Below the pieces are notes generated by a model. It had not been told where the DNA came from, ran no database searches, and saw only the letters and a program-made list of their open reading frames with translations. Both the position numbers and the translations under genes were made by a program. This document shows, piece after piece, positions 30,032 to 35,888 of a DNA stretch of 35,888 nt. The stretch's first letter is position 1. Each line of letters opens with the position of its first letter. Location: contig JASHOT010000154.1 in NCBI GenBank assembly GCA_030040965.1, forward strand, positions 1-35,888. The letters are read 5' to 3'. The DNA is from Candidatus Sulfotelmatobacter sp. Its GTDB lineage: Bacteria; Acidobacteriota; Terriglobia; Terriglobales; Acidobacteriaceae.

Positions 30032-30322
30032 ATGTGGATCATTAGCCGGAAAGCGATTAGCGAGGCATCCGCCAAACACACTGAATGGAGCGCGTCCTTA
30101 AACGCATGGTACAAGATAACGAAGGGCGCAGATTGGAAGAACTTTGCAGACGTTCGGAACAGTTGGAAAAACTCGGACACCGTTGGACGCTTTGTGGTGT
30201 TCGACATAAGCCACAACAAGTGCAGGTTGATTGCGTCCATCAAATATGAATGGAAAGTGGTCTACATCCGGCGCATTCTGAGTCATGCCGAATACGACAG
30301 GAAGGAGTGGCAAAAGGGATGA
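30032..30322 (+). CDS. higB: HigB-type mRNA interferase toxin
   Basis: A 96-aa toxin of the HigB family: MWIISRKAI start, then VGRFVVFDISHNKCRLIASI (70-89) and VVYIRRILSHAEYDRK. HigB cleaves mRNA at the ribosome. Its stop overlaps the antitoxin start (ATGA), as in many type II systems with the toxin gene first. Length typical. Complete toxin fold elements are present, so it is likely active. Confidence 0.88.
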   Translation: MWIISRKAISEASAKHTEWSASLNAWYKITKGADWKNFADVRNSWKNSDTVGRFVVFDISHNKCRLIASIKYEWKVVYIRRILSHAEYDRKEWQKG

Positions 30323-30705
30323 TTGCAGTAGCTGAAAAATATGCAATCGAAGTTAACACACCCGTGCCGATCACATCCGAGCGCCAACACCAGGAATACG
30401 TGTCGGTCCTGGACAAGCTGGCAAGCAAAAAGAATCCAACAAATGAAGAAGAGAAGTACGCCCAAGTCTTGATGACCTTGATTGAAGCGTACGAGGAAGA
30501 GCATCATCCTATTCCCGACGCCTCTCCGGTAGAAGTCCTCCGGGCGCTAATGGAGGCCAATAATCTGCGGCAAAAAGACCTGGCGCCGATCTTTGGCTCC
30601 GAAAGTATTCTCTCCGAAATCCTGCACAATAAGCGCACCCTCAACAAAGGACACATCGAGAAGTTAAGCGAACGGTTCCACGTTTCACCGGCGGTTTTCT
30701 TCTAA
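30319..30705 (+). CDS. higA: HigA-type antitoxin
   Basis: A 128-aa antitoxin with a C-terminal Xre/Cro helix-turn-helix (LRQKDLAPIFGSESILSEIL, 92-111, then NKGHIEKLSERFHVSP). The N-terminal half should bind HigB. Start at ATG 30319 overlaps the higB stop by four bases. It probably also represses the pair's promoter. Confidence 0.87.
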   Translation: MIAVAEKYAIEVNTPVPITSERQHQEYVSVLDKLASKKNPTNEEEKYAQVLMTLIEAYEEEHHPIPDASPVEVLRALMEANNLRQKDLAPIFGSESILSEILHNKRTLNKGHIEKLSERFHVSPAVFF

Positions 30706-30992
30706 GCGGTCCTGCTGCTGGGCGCAAAGGGCACAATACGGGGTCGATTTTCGGCGGCTCGCCGGGCATGCTCGTTGTCTCGCATGCACTCAATCAGTGC
30801 TTCGGCTTCGTTTGCGGGTCTGCCCGGAGCAGCAATGTCGTCAGCGATTATCCCATCCCCATCAACCACCTGCCGGCGCCCAACGCCGAGCGGAATCGCT
30901 CTTCCTCTGACCCGGAATATTTTTTCTGTTGAGTTCAGAACTCGATACCCGTAGTTCATCGGCTGAGGCCGACCCGCATGAGCGTGTTTCAT
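30702..30992 (-). CDS. Possible small hypothetical protein
   Basis: An open frame with coding-like composition (GYRVLNSTEKIFRVRGRAIP, then VVDGDGIIADDIAAPGRPAN). The first credible start is M at 30992; a longer frame to 31157 has no support. The stop overlaps the higA stop by 4 bases in a convergent arrangement. No family known; low confidence. Confidence 0.35.
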   Translation of the reverse strand: MKHAHAGRPQPMNYGYRVLNSTEKIFRVRGRAIPLGVGRRQVVDGDGIIADDIAAPGRPANEAEALIECMRDNEHARRAAENRPRIVPFAPSSRTA

Positions 30993-31282
30993 TCCCTGCC
31001 TACCCACATGCTGATAACGTCGCCACATACGCTTCACTTTGCGAAACTCAACTGCGGCATGGCTGCTGCATCCACCAACTTCAGTCCCTCTGGACAAATC
31101 GTCCATCACCTCCACTCGCTCCAGCTCACGAGTGCTCGTGGCTGCCCTCTTCAACAAGACCTAATTGTCGGAGATTCCAGTTAAGGGGACATTTCTAGTG
31201 AGTCCGCGATGGGACGTTATCAAAGAGTTTCAACGCACAGCTTCTCGCGTTACACTTGCACTGCCCAGTGCACGGAAACTCT

Positions 31283-31606
31283 ATGTGGGAGATTAAGGAA
31301 ACTGACTGGAAAGTGCTGCGGCGCGTGCATCCGCTGGCGCTCGAACGCTTCTGCGAGCGTGTCCTTGCAGAGATCGACCGCGTCTCGCGCGACGGCTCGA
31401 AGAGTTGCCATGCGCGCTACCTCCAAATCTTCAGGATTATCAAACAAAGTGATCGGGAGATAGCGCGCCTCTTCGACAATCCGCGGCGCTCTCATGCACT
31501 AACGATGCTGGCCCAGATTCGCTCGCACGGCTTGCTTACGGAGGATGAGTTTTTCCGTCTGAGCCCAGAAACGCGCGGTGTCATTCAAATGCTGCTCGCA
31601 GGATGA
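31283..31606 (+). CDS. Small helical protein, first gene of the SNF2 operon
   Basis: A 107-108-aa, mostly helical protein (WKVLRRVHPLALERFCERVL near residue 9, then MLAQIRSHGLLTEDEFFRLS). Its stop overlaps the next start as ATGA, so it belongs to the same operon. Similar small helical proteins are familiar as uncharacterised bacterial hypotheticals; I recall no function. ATG at 31283 preferred over the 31256 start, which has no supporting ribosome binding site. Confidence 0.65.
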   Translation: MWEIKETDWKVLRRVHPLALERFCERVLAEIDRVSRDGSKSCHARYLQIFRIIKQSDREIARLFDNPRRSHALTMLAQIRSHGLLTEDEFFRLSPETRGVIQMLLAG

Positions 31607-32538
31607 GGCTCCATATGGCTGCACGGTCTCGCTTTTCCACATCCACCGTCATCGATTCCAAATCCCTCGTCCCTTGGCTTTCTGCAGAAGGCCCCCTGGC
31701 CTACACTCCCTCCAATCCGCCGGCTACGGATTACTTCTTTCAGTACACCTGGATTCTCCCGGGAATCTTCAATCCGCAGGTCAATCTGCGCGAGCATCGC
31801 TACTTCGGTAGTCCCCTCAAGGGGAGCGCACGATTCCTTTTCGACTTCTGGGCAAATGCGCGTGGAGGAGATAGACCGGTCCTGCAAAGATACTGTCAGT
31901 TCGGATTCTTTTCAGGCAACGAGTTGAGGACGCCGATGGCGGTCTATCATCATGGCCGCGGCTATCGCGACGAACCCGGTTTCCTGCTGATTCAACATGG
32001 TAGTTATCAGTGGGTCTGCCTGGAGGATCAGCCGAGTATCCCGGCCGGAGAGGTCTCGCTTTATCGGGGCATCGGACAGTCCACTCGGTTTCGCTGCTTG
32101 CGATTCCGGCCCGAAGAACTCTTGCCCGAGAACGGGGAAATATGGCGAAAGTACCTGCGCGTCCAGGCAGGCATGTTGTCGGACTCGATCCTGTCTTTCA
32201 ACACGATTCATGACCGTCTCAAACGTTGCGAGACTTCCGGCCTGCGCGACGGGACTTGGATGGGAGACGAGCTGGCCACGCAGGCCGGATTAGACATTCA
32301 ATCGCCTGGCTTCGCCAGGGATCTTTGGCACGCCGCCCAGCAGTCGTATTCGCTCGAACGGGTGATAGCAGTCGTGAAGTTCGGTCCCCACCACGTCGTC
32401 GTCAAGACCCCTCTGAGCAACATCCGGATCACGACGTTCTTCGCGGGGGAGTCGGAAGCAAAGATAGTAGATCCGAGCCGGATCTCGGAAATACAAGCCG
32501 TCGGCTGTGAGGTGGATTTCAACACTCCATTAAAATGA
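31603..32538 (+). CDS. Protein with weak ADP-ribosyltransferase-like pattern
   Basis: A 311-aa protein of unknown family. The motif order loosely fits an ART-fold toxin: LYRGIG (candidate NAD-binding Arg, about 153), a later SNIRITTFF strand, and GESEAKIVDP (candidate ExE, about 284-293). The STS-like motif is weak, so this is only a suggestion. Start ATG 31603 overlaps the upstream stop; ATG 31615 is an alternative. It is followed after 24 bp by the SNF2 helicase. If it is an ART, it could be the effector of the operon. Confidence 0.55.
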   Translation: MRLHMAARSRFSTSTVIDSKSLVPWLSAEGPLAYTPSNPPATDYFFQYTWILPGIFNPQVNLREHRYFGSPLKGSARFLFDFWANARGGDRPVLQRYCQFGFFSGNELRTPMAVYHHGRGYRDEPGFLLIQHGSYQWVCLEDQPSIPAGEVSLYRGIGQSTRFRCLRFRPEELLPENGEIWRKYLRVQAGMLSDSILSFNTIHDRLKRCETSGLRDGTWMGDELATQAGLDIQSPGFARDLWHAAQQSYSLERVIAVVKFGPHHVVVKTPLSNIRITTFFAGESEAKIVDPSRISEIQAVGCEVDFNTPLK

Positions 32539-32562
32539 CCATCCTATGACTCCCTGTACCTC

Positions 32563-35235
32563 ATGTTGACGAAACCGAGCACTGAGCTGACGCTGTTCGA
32601 CACACTTTCGGGACTTACTTTCACCAAGGCGGCGAAGCTGCTCGGCCCCAACGGTAACCGCCTCATCGCCTCGGGCGGCAAATTCGACATTGACCTCACC
32701 ACTCAGGTCAAATTCGATCGGGACATGTTTCGGCTGACTCTGGACGGCGCCGCGGTCACGCTGACTCTGAGTCCGGCCGCCCGCCATCGTCTCAAATGGC
32801 GCTGCGACGCCTGCGAGGTGCCGTGTGAGCACGCCGGGGCGGCCTTCTCTCTGATTCTGGAAGAAAAGCTCGCGCTGGGACTGGCCGAAGCGCCACCCGC
32901 GCGGGCGGCAGCTGAAAACGTGAGCGAGGAGGCGCTGGTCGCGCAAGCGCTCGCGGAGCGGGCAGAACGCGCCCGGACCGAGAAAATGCGGCTGACGTCT
33001 CTCGACAGTCAGGAGATCTGGACCGACTACACATTGACCAATGCGGCCTCTGGCAAGTCGTACCGCGTCGCTCTGCGAGGGTGGGAGCCGGGACAGTCGT
33101 ATTGCTCGTGCCCGGATTTCCGTAAGAACACGCTCGGCACCTGCAAACATATCCTTCATGCGCTCGAAAAAGTCCGAAAACGATTCTCGGACTCGCAGCG
33201 CAATCGACCGTATCGGCGCCGGGACATCAGTGTGCATCTGTCATACGGGGATGAACTGGAATTGCGTATCTTGTTGCCGCCTCACCTCAATGACGTGACC
33301 AACGGCATCGTGCGCCCGATCCGCGACAGACCGATCACCGATCTCCCGGACCTGGTAAAACGCATCCGTCAACTCGCAGCACACGACGTCGCCGTGACGG
33401 TCTATCCCGATGCGGAGGAGTACATCCAGACCCGTCTGCTGCTGCAGCGCATTGCGGCAAAGGTCGCCGAGATCCGGCGCAATCCGAAATCTCATCCACT
33501 GCGAACGACCCTGCTGAAAGTGGAGATCCTTCCCTATCAGCTGGACGGCATCGCTTTCGCAGCAGGCGCTGGGCGCGCGATCCTGGCTGATGACATGGGA
33601 CTTGGGAAGACCCTTCAGGGTATCGGTATGGCGGAACTGCTGGTGCGCGAAGCGGACATCCGCAAAGTCCTGGTCGTTTGCCCGGCATCCGTGAAAGCCC
33701 AATGGCGTAGCGAGGTTCTCCGCTTCTCAGGGCGCGATTGCCAGATCGTATTAGGGAGCGCTGCAGGGCGGAGCGGTCAGTACGAGAACGAATGCTTTTT
33801 CACCATCTGCAACTACGAGCAAGTATTGCGTGACATTATCACGATCGAACGCGTGAGGTGGGATCTCATTGTTCTAGATGAGGGCCAGCGCATCAAGAAC
33901 TGGGAAGCGAAGACGGCTCAGACCATTAAGAGCCTGCGTTCGCCGTTCGCACTCGTGCTCTCCGGCACGCCGCTGGAGAATCGGCTCGACGATCTTTTCT
34001 CCGTCGTCGAGTTCATCGACGACCGGCGTCTCGGGCCTGCATTTCGATTCTTCAACCGTCACCGCGTCACCGACGAGCGCGGCAAGGTCCTGGGTTACAA
34101 GGATCTCGATCTATTGCGCGAAAGACTCAAGCCGGTACTGCTGCGCCGGACGCGTAGCGCGGTGATGAAGGATCTGCCGCCTCGCACGACGGAAATTGTG
34201 CGGATTGCGCCCACCGATGAGCAGGCCAGCATCGATCTCGCGCAGATGCAGATCGTGAGCGCGATCGTCCGTAAGTCGTATATCTCGGAAATGGATCTGT
34301 TGCGTCTGCAAAAAGCATTGCTGCTCGCGCGGATGAATGCGGACAGCACCGTTCTCGTGGACAAGCACGCTCCGGGCTTCTCGAGCAAGCTGGAACGGCT
34401 GCAGGAGCTTTTGGAAGAGCTGGCCGCGGAGGACGATCGCAAAATCGTGCTCTTCTCCGAATGGACAACCATGCTCACTTTGATCGAGGGACAGATTAAG
34501 CGACTCAAGCTCAATTACGTAAGGTTGGACGGGTCCGTCCCGCAGAAGAAACGGCAACAGCTGGTGCACCGGTTTCAGCGCGATCCGACCTGTCGCGTGT
34601 TCCTCACCACCAACGCTGGCTCGACGGGGCTCAACCTCCAAGCGGCGAACACCGTCATCAATGTCGACCTGCCGTGGAATCCGGCCGTTCTCGAGCAGCG
34701 CATCGCGCGGGCGCACCGGATGGGGCAGAAGAACCCAGTGCAGGTCTATTTGCTCGTTACGGAAGGGACGATTGAGGAGAAGCTGCTGGCAACGCTCTCG
34801 GCCAAACATGACCTGGCTCTCGCCGCGCTGGATATGGAATCTAATGTGCGAGAGGTCACACTCGCATCCGGCATCGAAGAGCTCAAGCAGCGCCTCGAGG
34901 TGCTGCTCGGCGCGAGGGCACACGCCGCGGTAGACGAGACGGAAAAACAGCGCCAGCAGCAAGAGGCAGAGCGGCTCGCTCGTCGCTCGCGTGTGGCAGA
35001 GGCTGGAGGCCAACTCGTGGCTGCCGCATTCGCATTCCTCGGTGAAATGATCCCGCAGCGTCAGCGAACGAACGGTGCAGAGCAAAAGGCAAGCGAGTTC
35101 AAAGCTCGTCTCAACGAGTGTTTGGAACGCGACGAGCAAGGGCGCCCGCGACTCACTGTCACACTGCCAAACGAAGCCGCGCTCGAGAGCTTTGCTAGGT
35201 CACTTGCCGCCCTGTTCACCGTTGCCGAGCCGTGA
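32563..35235 (+). CDS. SNF2-family helicase with SWIM zinc fingers
   Basis: An 890-aa DNA translocase. The N-terminus carries a degenerate Cys/His cluster (C81, C84, C88, H90) and a canonical SWIM finger (C181, C183, C194, H196). The SNF2 core follows: Walker A DMGLGKT (344-350), a DEGQ box (439-442) in the DEAH position, SGTPLENRLDDL, and the C-terminal helicase lobe with TTNAGSTGLNLQAANTVINV and the arginine finger region QRIARAHRMGQ. Such ATPases move along dsDNA and remodel protein-DNA complexes; several anti-phage systems use SNF2 enzymes. Last gene of the three-gene operon. DNA target and partner unknown. Confidence 0.93.
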   Translation: MLTKPSTELTLFDTLSGLTFTKAAKLLGPNGNRLIASGGKFDIDLTTQVKFDRDMFRLTLDGAAVTLTLSPAARHRLKWRCDACEVPCEHAGAAFSLILEEKLALGLAEAPPARAAAENVSEEALVAQALAERAERARTEKMRLTSLDSQEIWTDYTLTNAASGKSYRVALRGWEPGQSYCSCPDFRKNTLGTCKHILHALEKVRKRFSDSQRNRPYRRRDISVHLSYGDELELRILLPPHLNDVTNGIVRPIRDRPITDLPDLVKRIRQLAAHDVAVTVYPDAEEYIQTRLLLQRIAAKVAEIRRNPKSHPLRTTLLKVEILPYQLDGIAFAAGAGRAILADDMGLGKTLQGIGMAELLVREADIRKVLVVCPASVKAQWRSEVLRFSGRDCQIVLGSAAGRSGQYENECFFTICNYEQVLRDIITIERVRWDLIVLDEGQRIKNWEAKTAQTIKSLRSPFALVLSGTPLENRLDDLFSVVEFIDDRRLGPAFRFFNRHRVTDERGKVLGYKDLDLLRERLKPVLLRRTRSAVMKDLPPRTTEIVRIAPTDEQASIDLAQMQIVSAIVRKSYISEMDLLRLQKALLLARMNADSTVLVDKHAPGFSSKLERLQELLEELAAEDDRKIVLFSEWTTMLTLIEGQIKRLKLNYVRLDGSVPQKKRQQLVHRFQRDPTCRVFLTTNAGSTGLNLQAANTVINVDLPWNPAVLEQRIARAHRMGQKNPVQVYLLVTEGTIEEKLLATLSAKHDLALAALDMESNVREVTLASGIEELKQRLEVLLGARAHAAVDETEKQRQQQEAERLARRSRVAEAGGQLVAAAFAFLGEMIPQRQRTNGAEQKASEFKARLNECLERDEQGRPRLTVTLPNEAALESFARSLAALFTVAEP

Positions 35236-35888
<653 letters not shown>

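Overview
The window reads as a piece of a GC-rich bacterial chromosome, most likely an acidobacterium (Terriglobia/Koribacter-like). The reasons are a membrane Ser/Thr kinase fused to a PD40-type propeller, many small secreted DUF1579, DinB, DUF2059 and DUF481 proteins, and several families of dispersed palindromic repeats. No taxonomic marker gene such as rRNA is present, so this placement is an inference.

Layout. 1-9.2 kb: a DUF971 protein, DnaG primase, a reverse-strand nucleoside hydrolase, a Ser/Thr kinase with a propeller, and the primary sigma factor RpoD (TTG start, intrinsic terminator). 9.2-12 kb: a decayed patch with a frameshifted Phd/PIN toxin-antitoxin pair, a frameshifted membrane protein, and a PD-(D/E)xK-like nuclease. 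12.7-18.8 kb: a reverse-strand run of exported proteins (DUF1579, DinB-like, a large secreted protein, a zinc-ribbon protein, DUF481) and TatA. 19.2-29.3 kb: a TPR protein, several hypotheticals, an Ada-type DNA repair protein, an APC permease, DUF2059 and NagA. 29.5-35.6 kb: a genomic island at a tRNA-Pro(CGG) gene, bounded by a perfect 50-bp direct repeat of the tRNA 3' end.

The island carries a HigB-HigA toxin-antitoxin pair and a tight three-gene operon: a 108-aa helical protein, a 311-aa protein with a weak ADP-ribosyltransferase-like motif pattern, and an 890-aa SNF2 helicase with SWIM zinc fingers. No integrase is visible. This operon is the best candidate for an undescribed (probably defence-type) system. 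The claim rests on context and motif reading only.

A second theme is repeats. A roughly 38-bp palindromic element occurs eight times. One copy lies in frame inside dnaG and adds a segment of about 30 residues between the zinc-binding and TOPRIM parts. Another copy is itself interrupted. Three single-base frameshifts fall within about 1 kb (9.3-10.3 kb), so that patch is either decaying or carries sequence errors.
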